The notes beneath the pieces were generated by a model that was not told the origin of the DNA, made no database searches, and saw only the letters and a program-made list of their open reading frames with translations. This document shows, piece after piece, positions 8,359-17,484 of a stretch of DNA of 64,000 nucleotides (position 1 is the first letter of the stretch; each line of letters opens with the position of its first letter). The stretch spans positions 186,001 to 250,000 of the forward strand of contig NZ_CP103950.1 of the NCBI RefSeq assembly GCF_030517065.1, given 5' to 3'. The stretch comes from Riemerella columbina (GTDB taxonomy: Bacteria; Bacteroidota; Bacteroidia; Flavobacteriales; Weeksellaceae). Position numbers and translations under genes: made by a program.

Positions 8359-8955
8359 TTATGATTTAAATGATTTGTTTTTTAGAAATTCATCAACAAA
8401 AACTCTGCGGCTCACGGCTTCGTAGCTTTCGATTTCGCCTAATTCTACCAAATCTTTCCCTGCGGAAGTCCGCATAGAATAGTTGGCTAAGTTGCCTGTT
8501 CTTCGGCAAATGGCGTGTACTTTGGTCACATATTCTGCGGTGGCCATCAGGTGGGGCATCGGTCCGAAAGGGCGCCCCATAAAATCCATATCTAAGCCTG
8601 CAATGACCACCCGCACGCCGTTATTGGCTAACTGATTGGCAATGGTCACAATGCTATTATCAAAAAACTGAGCTTCGTCAATGCCCACCACATCGCAATT
8701 AGAGCCCAATAACAAAATTTCGTCTGGGGTTTCTACGGCAGAACTTCGGATTTTGTTGCGGTTGTGAGAGACCACATCTTCCTCAGAATATCGGGTGTCT
8801 ATTTTGGGTTTAAAAATCTCTACACTTTGCCCAGCCATTTCGGCTCTGCGGAGCCTTCTGATGAGCTCTTCGGTTTTTCCAGAGAACATAGAGCCGCAGA
8901 TGACCTCCATCCAGCCACTTTGTTTTGCGTGATTTATTGTATTTTCTAAAAACAT
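8359..8955 (-). CDS. tdk: Thymidine kinase
   Basis: This type II thymidine kinase phosphorylates thymidine to dTMP in the salvage pathway. The ATP loop GSMFSGKTEELIRRLRRAE is at about residues 21-39, the Mg-binding DEAQFF motif is in the middle, and the carboxy region carries the RRTG segment of the lasso. The start at 8955 (MFLENTINHAKQSGW) matches the family length of about 198 residues. An open frame extends 41 codons further upstream but would run through the promoter at 8970-8977. It is divergent from the acidic gene at 9020. A usual zinc-finger cysteine pair is not complete here, as often seen in flavobacterial Tdk. Confidence 0.93.
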   Translation of the reverse strand: MFLENTINHAKQSGWMEVICGSMFSGKTEELIRRLRRAEMAGQSVEIFKPKIDTRYSEEDVVSHNRNKIRSSAVETPDEILLLGSNCDVVGIDEAQFFDNSIVTIANQLANNGVRVVIAGLDMDFMGRPFGPMPHLMATAEYVTKVHAICRRTGNLANYSMRTSAGKDLVELGEIESYEAVSRRVFVDEFLKNKSFKS

Positions 8956-8969
8956 TTTATATTTTAGCA

Positions 8970-8977
8970 CAAAAATA
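8970..8977 (-). promoter_or_regulatory. tdk promoter (-7 box TATTTTTG)
   Basis: The minus strand reads TATTTTTG 14 nt before the chosen tdk start. This argues against the longer amino end. The 64-bp gap must also hold the divergent promoter of the gene at 9020. Confidence 0.5.
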
Positions 8978-9019
8978 ATTAGCCCAAAATTAAGCAAAAA
9001 AAATAAGAAATATGCCACT

Positions 9020-9874
9020 ATGGAGAGTTTAGATTTAGCAAAAAAAAGGATATTTGAAGACTGCCAATTGTTACTCAATCAGTTAGAATCTGCATCTGGA
9101 TTAGAAGATTTATTAGCCAAGAAAAATCTGGTCTATAGGCTCTTAGAAAATTTGAGTTTTATAGAAAAATGGCAAGAATACAGCGCAGAATTAACTTTAA
9201 ATCAACCTGATAAAAACCTTGATAATGAGGAAAATGATTATCAAAATGAAGAGCCAGAGCCTCAAAGTATAGCACAGGAAGAAAGCCTTGAATCTGAGGA
9301 AGAAATGACAACCGAAGAGCAACAAACTGAGGCTATTACAGAGGTGGGAATTCAGAAAGAAGAGATTGAATTTCATCTGGTTAGCGAGGAAGAAACCGAA
9401 AGTGAGCCTTGGGAAGCGCTAATGGAGACAGAAGAAAATACTTTTTCTCCAGAAATTGAAGAAACACTGCAACCACAAGCCTCAGAAGTGGAAGAGCAAA
9501 CTACAAAAGAAGAAACCGAAGCGGAACGCGAGGAACGCAAAATAAAGCTTGCACAGATTAAAATTCCTGCCCTTTTTGATGAAGAAATCCTCAGCGATTT
9601 AGAGCAAGAGCCTAAAGAAAATGCCGCCGTAGAAGCACCTCGCAAGGTTTTAATCAATTTTAAATTGGATATGAACGATAAGCTGGCATTCACCAAATAT
9701 CTTTTTGACAATAGCCAATTGGAGCTTCAAGAAACCATCCGACAGCTCAATCAGTTTGATAATATAGATGATGCCAGAGAATACCTCAGCGATGTTTATT
9801 ACGACCGTGGCTGGGATAAGGTGGACGAGTACGCCCAAAGACTTTGGAGTTTGGTTGAAAGCAAATTTATCTGA
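9020..9874 (+). CDS. Acidic conserved hypothetical protein
   Basis: The 284-residue protein has three parts. A helical amino segment spans 1-60. A very acidic, low-complexity middle covers about 65-180 and is packed with Glu (QNEEPEPQSIAQEESLESEE). A conserved carboxy domain of about 75 residues carries the features FKLDMNDKLAFTKYLFD and YLSDVYYDRGWDKVDEYA. It has no signal or membrane segment. The domain pattern is familiar from flavobacterial genomes but has no assigned function that I know. Its stop overlaps the start of rsmI by four bases (ATGA type), so the two are likely translationally coupled. Confidence 0.75.
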   Translation: MESLDLAKKRIFEDCQLLLNQLESASGLEDLLAKKNLVYRLLENLSFIEKWQEYSAELTLNQPDKNLDNEENDYQNEEPEPQSIAQEESLESEEEMTTEEQQTEAITEVGIQKEEIEFHLVSEEETESEPWEALMETEENTFSPEIEETLQPQASEVEEQTTKEETEAEREERKIKLAQIKIPALFDEEILSDLEQEPKENAAVEAPRKVLINFKLDMNDKLAFTKYLFDNSQLELQETIRQLNQFDNIDDAREYLSDVYYDRGWDKVDEYAQRLWSLVESKFI

Positions 9875-10548
9875 TGAGTGGCATTTTATATTTCGTTCCT
9901 ACGCCCATCGGCAATTTAGAGGATATGACCTTCCGAGCCATTAAGGTTTTGAAAATGGTAGACTACATTCTCTGTGAGGATACCCGCACTTCTGGCGTGT
10001 TGCTCAAGCATTACGAAATCTCTAAACCGCTGAAATCTTATCACTTACACAATGAGCACCAGAGCACGGAGAAGGTAATTTCGGATTTGAAAAATGGACA
10101 AAATATCGCTATTATTACCGATGCGGGCACTCCAGGAATCTCAGACCCTGGTTATCTTTTGGCGCGGGCTTGTAGAGACCAAAATGTGGAGATGATTTGC
10201 TTGCCTGGTGCTACGGCACTGGTGCCTGCGTTGGTAGTATCGGGGTTGCCCAATAATGAATTTTTATTTGTTGGATTTCTGCCAGCCAAGAAAGGCCGCC
10301 AAACTAAACTGAAGCAACTTGCTGAGGAGCGCCGCACGCTGGTGTTGTATGAAAGTCCACATAAAATCAACACCACTTTGGAGCAAATTAAAACTTTTTT
10401 TGGTGATGATACGGAAGTGAGCCTCAGCCGAGAGATTTCTAAAAAATTTGAAGAAACCCTGCGCGGCACCATAGATGAGGTTATTGCCCTCTCTAAAACC
10501 AAAACCCTAAAAGGCGAAATCGTATTGGTGATTCATAAGAAGGGGTAA
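9874..10548 (+). CDS. rsmI: 16S rRNA (cytidine-1402-2'-O)-methyltransferase RsmI
   Basis: The enzyme uses S-adenosylmethionine to methylate the ribose of C1402 in the 16S rRNA decoding centre. Landmarks are LYFVPTPIGNLEDMTFRA at the amino end, CEDTRTSGVLLKHY, ITDAGTPGISDPGY, PGATALVPALVVSGLPNNEF and FVGFLPAKKGRQ. This is the tetrapyrrole-methylase fold with all usual SAM-site motifs. At 224 residues it matches the short form without the carboxy HTH extension. It is coupled by overlap to the upstream acidic gene. Confidence 0.95.
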   Translation: MSGILYFVPTPIGNLEDMTFRAIKVLKMVDYILCEDTRTSGVLLKHYEISKPLKSYHLHNEHQSTEKVISDLKNGQNIAIITDAGTPGISDPGYLLARACRDQNVEMICLPGATALVPALVVSGLPNNEFLFVGFLPAKKGRQTKLKQLAEERRTLVLYESPHKINTTLEQIKTFFGDDTEVSLSREISKKFEETLRGTIDEVIALSKTKTLKGEIVLVIHKKG

Positions 10549-10627
10549 TCTAATTGGATACAATATCAATTCACCAAGAAATAAATCAAAAAAGGAGCAT
10601 CTTTATTTTATACTTTAAAAAAATGCT

Positions 10628-10635
10628 TATCTTTG
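10628..10635 (+). promoter_or_regulatory. fabG promoter (-7 box TATCTTTG)
   Basis: This TAnnTTTG match ends 18 nt before ATG 10654. It overlaps a possible TTG start at 10633, so that start is unlikely. Confidence 0.6.
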
Positions 10636-10653
10636 GAGGTAAAATATGAGAAT

Positions 10654-11397
10654 ATGAAATTATTAGAAGGAAAAGTGGCTCTCATTACAGGAGCAACACG
10701 AGGCATAGGAAAAGGCATTGCAGAATTATTTGCGGCTCAAGGGGCGCAGGTGGCGTTTACCTACGCAGGTTCTGTGGATAAAGCCCAAGCATTAGAAACA
10801 GAACTTAATAAAATCACGAAAGCGAAAGCTTATCAGAGCGATGCTTCGGACTATGAAGCCTCTCAGCAATTGGTAGAAGAGGTGCTGGCGGAATTTGGCA
10901 AGATTGATATTTTGGTTAATAACGCGGGCATCACTAAGGATAATTTAATGCTAAGAATGTCCAAAGAAGACTGGGATACCATCATCAAAGTGAATTTAGA
11001 CTCAGTCTTTAACCTTACCAAAGCCGTTATAAAACCAATGATGAAGGCCCGCGGCGGTTCTATCATCAATATGACTTCGGTGGTGGGCGTTAAGGGTAAT
11101 GCAGGTCAGGCTAACTACGCGGCTTCTAAGGCTGGCGTTATCGGCTTCACAAAATCGATTGCGTTAGAGTTAGGCTCACGGAATATCCGTTGTAACGCCA
11201 TTGCGCCAGGTTTCATAGAAACGGAAATGACGGCAGTTTTGGATGAAAAAACCGTACAAGGCTGGGCAGAAGCCATTCCTTTAAAACGCGGCGGACAGCC
11301 CAAAGATGTGGCGAATGCTTGCGTATTTTTAGGCTCGGAGATGTCCAGCTATATCACAGGGCAGGTGCTTAATGTAGACGGCGGTATGCTCACCTAA
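10654..11397 (+). CDS. fabG: 3-oxoacyl-[acyl-carrier-protein] reductase FabG
   Basis: FabG catalyses the NADPH-dependent reduction of 3-oxoacyl-ACP in fatty-acid elongation. The short-chain dehydrogenase landmarks are all present: TGATRGIGKG for the cofactor, NNAGITKDNLMLRM, catalytic Ser in NMTSVVGVKGNAGQ, and Tyr/Lys in NYAASKAG. NVDGGM at the end is typical of FabG. The start at 10654 (MKLLEGKVALITGA) fits the family at 247 residues and has a strong promoter just upstream. It appears to be a single-gene unit, ended by a strong hairpin. Confidence 0.93.
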   Translation: MKLLEGKVALITGATRGIGKGIAELFAAQGAQVAFTYAGSVDKAQALETELNKITKAKAYQSDASDYEASQQLVEEVLAEFGKIDILVNNAGITKDNLMLRMSKEDWDTIIKVNLDSVFNLTKAVIKPMMKARGGSIINMTSVVGVKGNAGQANYAASKAGVIGFTKSIALELGSRNIRCNAIAPGFIETEMTAVLDEKTVQGWAEAIPLKRGGQPKDVANACVFLGSEMSSYITGQVLNVDGGMLT

Positions 11398-11427
11398 TCA
11401 ACAGCTCAATGGAATAATAAGTAAGAT

Positions 11428-11480
11428 AATTGATGATGGGAAATTTGAAAAATAATAATGCCATCATCAATTATTTTTTT
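11428..11480 (+). terminator. Rho-independent terminator after fabG
   Basis: A perfect 12-bp stem (aattgatgatgg paired with ccatcatcaatt) is followed by a T run at 11474-11480. Confidence 0.8.
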
Positions 11481-11509
11481 ATAAAAATTTAACTTTTGGG
11501 GTTGATTGG

Positions 11510-11517
11510 CATCTTTG
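11510..11517 (+). promoter_or_regulatory. Promoter of outer-membrane receptor gene (CATCTTTG)
   Basis: This is a near match to the -7 box (C in place of the first T), 53 nt upstream of the ATG at 11571, with gttg about 12 nt before it. Confidence 0.4.
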
Positions 11518-11570
11518 TAACAAATCGAGATATTTAGAGACTTATTGATTAAAGATAAAACAAAATAACT

Positions 11571-14246
11571 ATGAAACACAGATTTCTATTCTTTTTCTTA
11601 ATATGGTGCAGTAGTGTGGCGTACGCACAAACCGTTATTTCTGGAAAAATCAGCAACAGCGAAGGCGAGGTGCTCCCCAGTGCCAGCATCACCGTAGAAG
11701 AGGTGGGTAAGAGCGGCATTATCGCTTATACACTTTCTAATAACAAAGGGAATTATCAGCTTAAAATCAATACCGATGCGGTACAGCTGAAGTTCATTGT
11801 CAAAGCCTTTAACCACCAGTCGCAGACGCAAGAGGTAGCGAATAAACCTCAAACACTTAATTTTAAACTCAAAACCCAAGCCACAGAAATCAAAGAGGTA
11901 AAGCTCAAAACCCGAATGATTACCAAGCGTGGCGATACCATTACCTATGACCTGAAGGCCTTTGAAAGCAAAAGCGACAGAACTTTAGCCGATGTTTTGA
12001 AAAAACTCCCAGGAGTGGAGGTCAATAAAGATGGCACCATCCTCTACCAAGGCGAGCCACTCAATAAATTCTATGTGAATGGTAAAGATTTGATGGAAGG
12101 CGGCTATGGTACGGTTAATAATGCCCTTCCGAAAGATGCCGTTCAGAAAGTGGAAATCTTGGAAAACCACCAACCAGTAAAAATTCTGCAAGACAAAGTA
12201 CCTTCGGATAAAGCCGCCATCAACATTAAACTTAAAAAGAAAGTAACAATGACGGGGAGAGGAGAAGTTGCCGCTGGTGCCTCGCCATTGCTGTGGAATG
12301 TGAAGCTCACACCGATGTTTTTTGGTCAGAAAAATCAATGGGTGGTTAATTATAAAGCCAATAACACGGGCGAAAGTGTGGAAAATGAAGGGCGCATCCT
12401 TTCGTTTGGTAGCCGCTGGGAGGGGATGAGAAAAAACATCTCTCAAGAAGATTGGATCGGCGTGGAAACTGCCGCAACCCCGAGTTTGCCAGAAAAGCGT
12501 TATTTAATGAACAATGTGCATTATTTTTCTGCCAACCTCCTAACCTCGCCGTTTAAGAACAAAGAATGGGAGCTGAAAGCCAATGCCAGCTATACCAATA
12601 ATGCCATAGAGCGAGAGGATTTGCAGGAAACCACTTTCGGTACAGAAACTTATGCGGTGCAGCGCCAAAACCACTTCTACACCAACCACGCCAAGGGAGA
12701 GTTGGTCTTTACAAAGAATGCTAAAAAAGGGTTCTTCAAAAATATTACCACATGGAACGGCTTCTGGAATACCGATAATGCCGATGTGGATAAACGAGAG
12801 CTAACAGGCGACCGCCACGCAGAACAGCGCAATAGTGCTCCTACGGTATCATTCCAAAACTCGCTGAGCACCGTGGTGCCTGTGGGGGAGAAGTTGGTCA
12901 ACGCGATGTCTTACATCAGTTTTAAAAATGATCGACAAACGCTGACTTCCACGCCCGCAATCTACTCTACAAATAAACTGCCCAATGCTCAGAATTATCA
13001 AAAATTAGAGCAAAATTTAAACATCAAAACGGCAGAAATCAACCATTCGGCATCGGTGGGCTTTAGTATGGGCAAATGGACAGTAACGCCAGAATTGGCA
13101 TTGAATATGAGCTTCAATCAAATGAATTCTGAACTTTTCGGATTTAATGGTAATACAGCCTTTTCATTTGGACAAGATTATCAGAATGATATGTCTTGGA
13201 ATGAGCTCAACCCAAGCACGCGCCTTATGATCAATTATAAAAGTAACCGCTTTAGTCTTCATTTTAATGCACCATTTAACTTTTATGGTATTACTTATAA
13301 AGACCAACTGAGACAGGGCAAAGATAGAGATATTAATAGAACCGTTTTTGAGCCGAGTTTCTTTTTCAATTATGATTTTGCATCATTTTGGAAGATTAGA
13401 GGCTATGGGAGAGTTAATTATGGTTTTGGAACCTTTGGTTCTCTATATGAAGGGTTTATGATGACTAATCCAGATTATTTTACCAATAAAGCACCGCAGA
13501 ATAACTTGATGCCAGAGAACTTATCGAAGAGTATCGGCTCTACTTTGGAGTATAGAAATCCGTTGAATAACCTATTTTTTAATGTGAGATACAACTATGG
13601 CACCAACAAGAAAAACCTCATTACCGCTGTGACCAGAAATGGAGCATCCTTCCTTTCGGAGGTTAGGGCGTATGATAACACTGCGGTTTCTCAATCCGAA
13701 AGTGCCGAGGTGGGCAAATATTTCCCGAAACTGAAATCCAACCTTTCTTTAAACTTTAAAAATAGTGATTCCGAGAGCATCTCTATGCTGAATAACGACT
13801 TGATTTATAATAAAAACAATGTGCAGAGTTTTGGCGCTAAGTTTAACAATACCTTTTTCTCTTGGCTTAGCGTAGATTATAACATCAGTATGTCTTGGAA
13901 CAAAAACAAAAATGCAACCACCAATAGCGTGTACCAATCATCGAGCTGGAACCACACTTTAGCCGCATTTTTCTACCCGATGGATAACCACACCATAGGC
14001 TTCAATTGGGATGATAACACTTCTAAAACCGAGGGCAACCAGTACCGAAACAGCTTTTTTGACCTTTCATATCAGTACACTTGGTCTAAAAGAAAAATTG
14101 ATTTTGAGCTGAAATGGCTGAACATCGGAAACAAAAAATATTACGAAACCGTGAGCGTGAGCAGCAGTGATAATAGCATTAGAAGAACTTTGATCAACAT
14201 CCGCCCAAGCCAATTGATGCTGGGCATTAAGTTCAATTTTAAATAA
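11571..14246 (+). CDS. Outer-membrane receptor with carboxypeptidase-like domain (TonB-dependent type)
   Basis: The 891-residue protein has a signal peptide to residue 19 (SSVAYAQ). A carboxypeptidase-like regulatory domain follows at about 21-100 (ISGKISNSEGEVLPSASITV), then a plug at about 130-220 (DVLKKLPGVEVNKDGTILYQ, KVEILENHQPVKIL) and a large barrel ending in GIKFNFK with the terminal aromatic-strand signature. This subgroup usually sits beside genes for GLPGLI proteins, and one such gene lies at 23182, some 9 kb away. The substrate is unknown; transport would use the ExbB-ExbD-TonB set encoded at 14988-16978. Confidence 0.85.
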   Translation: MKHRFLFFFLIWCSSVAYAQTVISGKISNSEGEVLPSASITVEEVGKSGIIAYTLSNNKGNYQLKINTDAVQLKFIVKAFNHQSQTQEVANKPQTLNFKLKTQATEIKEVKLKTRMITKRGDTITYDLKAFESKSDRTLADVLKKLPGVEVNKDGTILYQGEPLNKFYVNGKDLMEGGYGTVNNALPKDAVQKVEILENHQPVKILQDKVPSDKAAINIKLKKKVTMTGRGEVAAGASPLLWNVKLTPMFFGQKNQWVVNYKANNTGESVENEGRILSFGSRWEGMRKNISQEDWIGVETAATPSLPEKRYLMNNVHYFSANLLTSPFKNKEWELKANASYTNNAIEREDLQETTFGTETYAVQRQNHFYTNHAKGELVFTKNAKKGFFKNITTWNGFWNTDNADVDKRELTGDRHAEQRNSAPTVSFQNSLSTVVPVGEKLVNAMSYISFKNDRQTLTSTPAIYSTNKLPNAQNYQKLEQNLNIKTAEINHSASVGFSMGKWTVTPELALNMSFNQMNSELFGFNGNTAFSFGQDYQNDMSWNELNPSTRLMINYKSNRFSLHFNAPFNFYGITYKDQLRQGKDRDINRTVFEPSFFFNYDFASFWKIRGYGRVNYGFGTFGSLYEGFMMTNPDYFTNKAPQNNLMPENLSKSIGSTLEYRNPLNNLFFNVRYNYGTNKKNLITAVTRNGASFLSEVRAYDNTAVSQSESAEVGKYFPKLKSNLSLNFKNSDSESISMLNNDLIYNKNNVQSFGAKFNNTFFSWLSVDYNISMSWNKNKNATTNSVYQSSSWNHTLAAFFYPMDNHTIGFNWDDNTSKTEGNQYRNSFFDLSYQYTWSKRKIDFELKWLNIGNKKYYETVSVSSSDNSIRRTLINIRPSQLMLGIKFNFK

Positions 14247-14402
14247 AAAATTACGGATAGCAAAGGATTTGGCACCATTTCAGAGGTTGAGGTTAGTTTT
14301 AAAATCGTTGGAAATTTTAGCTGTGCCAGAGTTTTTGCTGTTTCGTGATATGATTTTTGTAAATATTTGTGGCATCATCCTTTGCCATATCATAAAATCG
14401 GT

Positions 14403-14410
14403 TATCTTTG
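14403..14410 (+). promoter_or_regulatory. -7 promoter (TATCTTTG)
   Basis: This is a clear TAnnTTTG match 39 nt upstream of the ATG at 14450. Confidence 0.55.
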
Positions 14411-14449
14411 CTCTCATATTTAGATGATTAAAAAGCAATTTTAATAAAA

Positions 14450-14905
14450 ATGAAAGGGATTTTAAAAATCTACCATCCAGAGGAAACTTTAAAATACAAT
14501 ATCGCCAGAACTTACTGTAAATCAGTGCTGAATAACGATGCTTTTTTTCTGGAAATAGAAATTATCACCACGGAAGATACCGATTATATAGAGGACGATT
14601 CTCTGCAATACCAATTTCCGCAGTTGGCGCTTAAGGTGATTGATTTTCCTATCAAGAACAAAACACTGGTGGGGCAAACTTTCCATATTGATAATGATGA
14701 TGAGGTTTATACCGAAGCAGACCTTTTTGATGATGAAGAGGCGGAAACTACGGACAATGAGCTCTCGTTTTCTCAAGATGAAGAGGGTGGTCTGCAACTG
14801 ATGTGGAAGGGGGAAATCACGGATTTTTATACCCAGCAAGAAGAGCCGATACCGTTCAAGCTCAAATGCCATTTTAGAGAAGAGCAAATAGAGGTGGAGG
14901 ATTAA
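14450..14905 (+). CDS. Acidic conserved hypothetical protein
   Basis: The product has 151 residues and no signal or membrane segment, with an acidic loop (LFDDEEAETTDNELSFSQDE) between two beta-rich parts. The family is not recognised. It has its own promoter at 14403-14410 and precedes the exbB-exbD-tonB genes by 82 bp, so it may be transcribed with them. No catalytic motif is apparent. Confidence 0.7.
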   Translation: MKGILKIYHPEETLKYNIARTYCKSVLNNDAFFLEIEIITTEDTDYIEDDSLQYQFPQLALKVIDFPIKNKTLVGQTFHIDNDDEVYTEADLFDDEEAETTDNELSFSQDEEGGLQLMWKGEITDFYTQQEEPIPFKLKCHFREEQIEVED

Positions 14906-14987
14906 CCCTATCTGCATCAAAAATCATCTACGGAAATACAGCAATATCTCTGGTTTTTCTTCGTTTTAATAACTTAAAATAACATTT

Positions 14988-15674
14988 ATGAATGATAGCA
15001 TACAAGTTGCTACCACAGCGGCTAAAACACAAAAACAAGTCTTCTCACTTTGGGAGATATTATTCGGCGGCGGTTTAGTGTCTAATGTGATTATGGTCGC
15101 CATTCTCTTGCTCGGAGTGTTGGCGCTATACATCTTTTTAGAGCGTTATTTTTTCATCACAAGAGCTGGAAAAACAGACCCTTATTTTTTGAATAACATC
15201 AAAGATTTTGTTTATGAAGGCAAGATAGACACCGCCATAGACCTCTGCAAAACCACCAATACGCCAGAAGCACGGATGATTGAAAAAGGTTTGAGTAGAA
15301 TAGGGCGTCCCATCAGTGACATCAGCAATGCTATGCAGAGCCAAGGCAATTTAGAAGTTTCTAAATTAGAGAAAAACCTTAACCTCTTGGCATCAGCCTC
15401 TGGGGCGGCGCCTATGTTGGGCTTTTTAGGAACGGTTATCGGGATGATTATGGCGTTTTTTGAAATATCAAATGTCACTGGTGCAGTCAGTCCAAAACTC
15501 TTAGCCTCAGGAATTTATACTGCAATGGCAACCACAGCAATGGGACTTTTTGTAGGGATACCCGCTTATTTTTTCTATAACATCTTGGTGACCAAAGTAG
15601 ACCGATTGGTGCTGAAAATACAAACCCACGCCAGCGAATTTTTAGATACCATAAACAAGCCTCTTAATGGCTAA
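14988..15674 (+). CDS. exbB: MotA/TolQ/ExbB proton channel protein
   Basis: This inner-membrane subunit forms the proton channel that energises TonB-dependent outer-membrane transport. It has three membrane helices: about 28-52 (GLVSNVIMVAILLLGVLALY), about 138-162 (APMLGFLGTVIGMIMAFFEI) and about 172-198 (SGIYTAMATTAMGLFVGIPA). A long cytoplasmic segment lies between the first two. The GTVIGM and conserved Thr/Ala pattern of the pore helices are intact. exbD follows after 12 bp and a TonB-like gene after that, forming a complete energy-transduction operon. Confidence 0.93.
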   Translation: MNDSIQVATTAAKTQKQVFSLWEILFGGGLVSNVIMVAILLLGVLALYIFLERYFFITRAGKTDPYFLNNIKDFVYEGKIDTAIDLCKTTNTPEARMIEKGLSRIGRPISDISNAMQSQGNLEVSKLEKNLNLLASASGAAPMLGFLGTVIGMIMAFFEISNVTGAVSPKLLASGIYTAMATTAMGLFVGIPAYFFYNILVTKVDRLVLKIQTHASEFLDTINKPLNG

Positions 15675-15686
15675 AAATAGCAACTG

Positions 15687-16085
15687 ATGGAACTCAAACG
15701 ACGAAATAAAGCCAGCGCAGAGTTTAGTATGGCATCTATGACGGATATCATCTTCCTCCTTTTGGTCTTTTTTATGATTACCTCTTCCGCCATTAGCCAG
15801 AGTGCTATTGAGGTCAAATTGCCACAAGCCTCGGAAACTTCTGTTGCCAACCAAGAGCCTACCACGGTAACCATATCTGCCGAGGGGAAATATTTTATCA
15901 ATGATAAAGAAATCCCAAAAGAAGCCGTAGAAGCCCAATTGGCACAGATATTAGCCAATGAAGCACAGCCTGCATTTACCATAAGAGCCGATGAAAACAC
16001 CAAACACAAAGATGTGGTTTACCTTATGGAAATCGCTGAGAAAAACAAGTATAACATCGCTATAGCTACTGTACAAGAGCGATAA
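15687..16085 (+). CDS. exbD: Biopolymer transport protein ExbD
   Basis: The 132-residue protein has one membrane helix near the amino end (TDIIFLLLVFFMITSSAIS). The proton-carrying Asp sits at its start, in the MASMTDIIF motif typical of ExbD/TolR. The periplasmic domain shows TVTISAEGKYFINDKEIP and a conserved carboxy part. It sits between exbB and the TonB-like gene, with gaps of about 12 bp on either side. It works with ExbB to pass proton-motive force to TonB. Confidence 0.93.
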   Translation: MELKRRNKASAEFSMASMTDIIFLLLVFFMITSSAISQSAIEVKLPQASETSVANQEPTTVTISAEGKYFINDKEIPKEAVEAQLAQILANEAQPAFTIRADENTKHKDVVYLMEIAEKNKYNIAIATVQER

Positions 16086-16096
16086 TTGAAACTAAA

Positions 16097-16978
16097 ATGA
16101 TGATCAACCACATTTCTAAAGATGAAAAAAGAGACCGTCTAAAAAGCGCTATTATAACGCTTTTGGTCAGTCTTGCGGTCTTGTTGGTCATTTATTTTTA
16201 CCGCTTCACGCGGGAGCATACGCCTCAGCAAGTGGTGACCACCATGCTCATCAACTTTGGCGATGAAAAAAATGGCAGCGGCACAGAAGAGCCCAAAACC
16301 CAAGAAAGCACGAGTGCACCTCAGGCAGTAGAGCAACCGCAAACGCCACCGCCTGCGCCGCAGAAAATAGTGCCATCTAAGGAAAAAATCATCACGGGAA
16401 AAGCCAAAACAGCCGTTCCAAAGGTGGAAAAAGTAGAGAAGAAAACACCTCAACAGCCTTCTAAAACGCCCAATAAAACCACAGAAAAAACGGTAAAAAA
16501 GCCTACAGAATCTAAAAAATCAACAGAGAAAACGGTGGCTTCTCAAAAATCGTCATCTAAAAATACGCAGAAAAACACCGGCGATGCCAACGGTCAGCAA
16601 GCGATTAGCAATTTAATCAAAGGTAGAGGTTCAAAAAGCGGTAGCCAAGGCAATAGCAACGCCCAAGGCAACGCTGGCGATCCATTGGGAGACAAAGGTA
16701 ACGGTGATAGCAAGGTTGGCGTAGATAGAAAACTAATCGGCTTTATCCCAGGCACTATGGGGCGTGGGGGCGCGCAACCTGCACATCAATGTACGGCATC
16801 GGGGAGCATCAGTATTGCTTATGTGGTCGACCAAGCGGGCAATGTGGTTTCCGCGAGGAGAAGCAGCGGCATTTCCGATCCTTGCGTGGTAGCAACAACG
16901 GTGGCGTGGGTGAAAAAATATGTGAAAGCCGAAAGAGCCGCCACCTCATCCACGGGTGTTTATAAAATCGTGTTCTAA
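16097..16978 (+). CDS. TonB-family energy transducer
   Basis: The 293-residue protein has a single membrane helix at about 16-37 (AIITLLVSLAVLLVIYFY). A long Pro/Lys-rich periplasmic spacer (about 60-170) and a Gly/Asn/Ser-rich linker follow. The carboxy TonB-like domain (GSISIAYVVDQAGNVVSARR) contains two cysteines in the last 80 residues. It bridges the ExbB-ExbD motor and outer-membrane receptors. Either of the first two Met codons could be the start. It ends the exbB-exbD operon; the next gene has its own promoter. Confidence 0.85.
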   Translation: MMINHISKDEKRDRLKSAIITLLVSLAVLLVIYFYRFTREHTPQQVVTTMLINFGDEKNGSGTEEPKTQESTSAPQAVEQPQTPPPAPQKIVPSKEKIITGKAKTAVPKVEKVEKKTPQQPSKTPNKTTEKTVKKPTESKKSTEKTVASQKSSSKNTQKNTGDANGQQAISNLIKGRGSKSGSQGNSNAQGNAGDPLGDKGNGDSKVGVDRKLIGFIPGTMGRGGAQPAHQCTASGSISIAYVVDQAGNVVSARRSSGISDPCVVATTVAWVKKYVKAERAATSSTGVYKIVF

Positions 16979-17023
16979 ACAAGGCTTTTACACCGAAATA
17001 GCCCTTAAAATAAAAATCTGCAG

Positions 17024-17031
17024 TATATTTG
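17024..17031 (+). promoter_or_regulatory. sufE promoter (-7 box TATATTTG)
   Basis: This is a TAnnTTTG match 32 nt before the ATG at 17064. Confidence 0.55.
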
Positions 17032-17063
17032 TACGGTTCAATTTCGAGAAATGACAGCATAAA

Positions 17064-17483
17064 ATGACGATAAAAGAAAAACAACAAGAACTCATAGAAG
17101 AATTTGCCTTTTTAGAAGACTGGGAGCAAAAATACGAATACCTGATCGACTTAGGTAAAGCCTTAAAACCACTTTCGGAAGCTCAAAAAAAAGAAGAAAA
17201 CCTGATAAAAGGTTGCCAATCTAAAGTGTGGATAGATGCCGCATTAGAAAATGATAAAGTACAGCTCTATGCGGATTCTGATGGCATTTTGCCCAAGGGC
17301 ATCGTGGCGATGTTGCTATCCATTTATAACGACCAAAGCCCCAAAGAGATTTTAGAGTCGGATTTTAATTTTATTTCAGAAATAGGCTTGCAGGAATTCC
17401 TTTCGCCTTCTCGTGCCAATGGACTTATGGCGATGACCAAACAGATTAAACTCTATGCCTTAGCCTTTCAAACCCAAGTGTAG
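17064..17483 (+). CDS. sufE: SufE-family cysteine desulfurase activator
   Basis: SufE accepts persulfide sulfur from SufS through a conserved cysteine for iron-sulfur cluster assembly. That cysteine lies in LIKGCQSKVW at about residues 47-56. The flanking signature EDWEQKYEYLIDLGKAL and the carboxy SPSRANGLMAMTKQI helix are typical of the family, and the length (139) is normal. No other suf genes are in the window. The glycosyltransferase gene starts one base after the stop, so the three genes 17064-19349 likely form one operon of unrelated functions. Confidence 0.92.
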   Translation: MTIKEKQQELIEEFAFLEDWEQKYEYLIDLGKALKPLSEAQKKEENLIKGCQSKVWIDAALENDKVQLYADSDGILPKGIVAMLLSIYNDQSPKEILESDFNFISEIGLQEFLSPSRANGLMAMTKQIKLYALAFQTQV

Positions 17484-17484
17484 T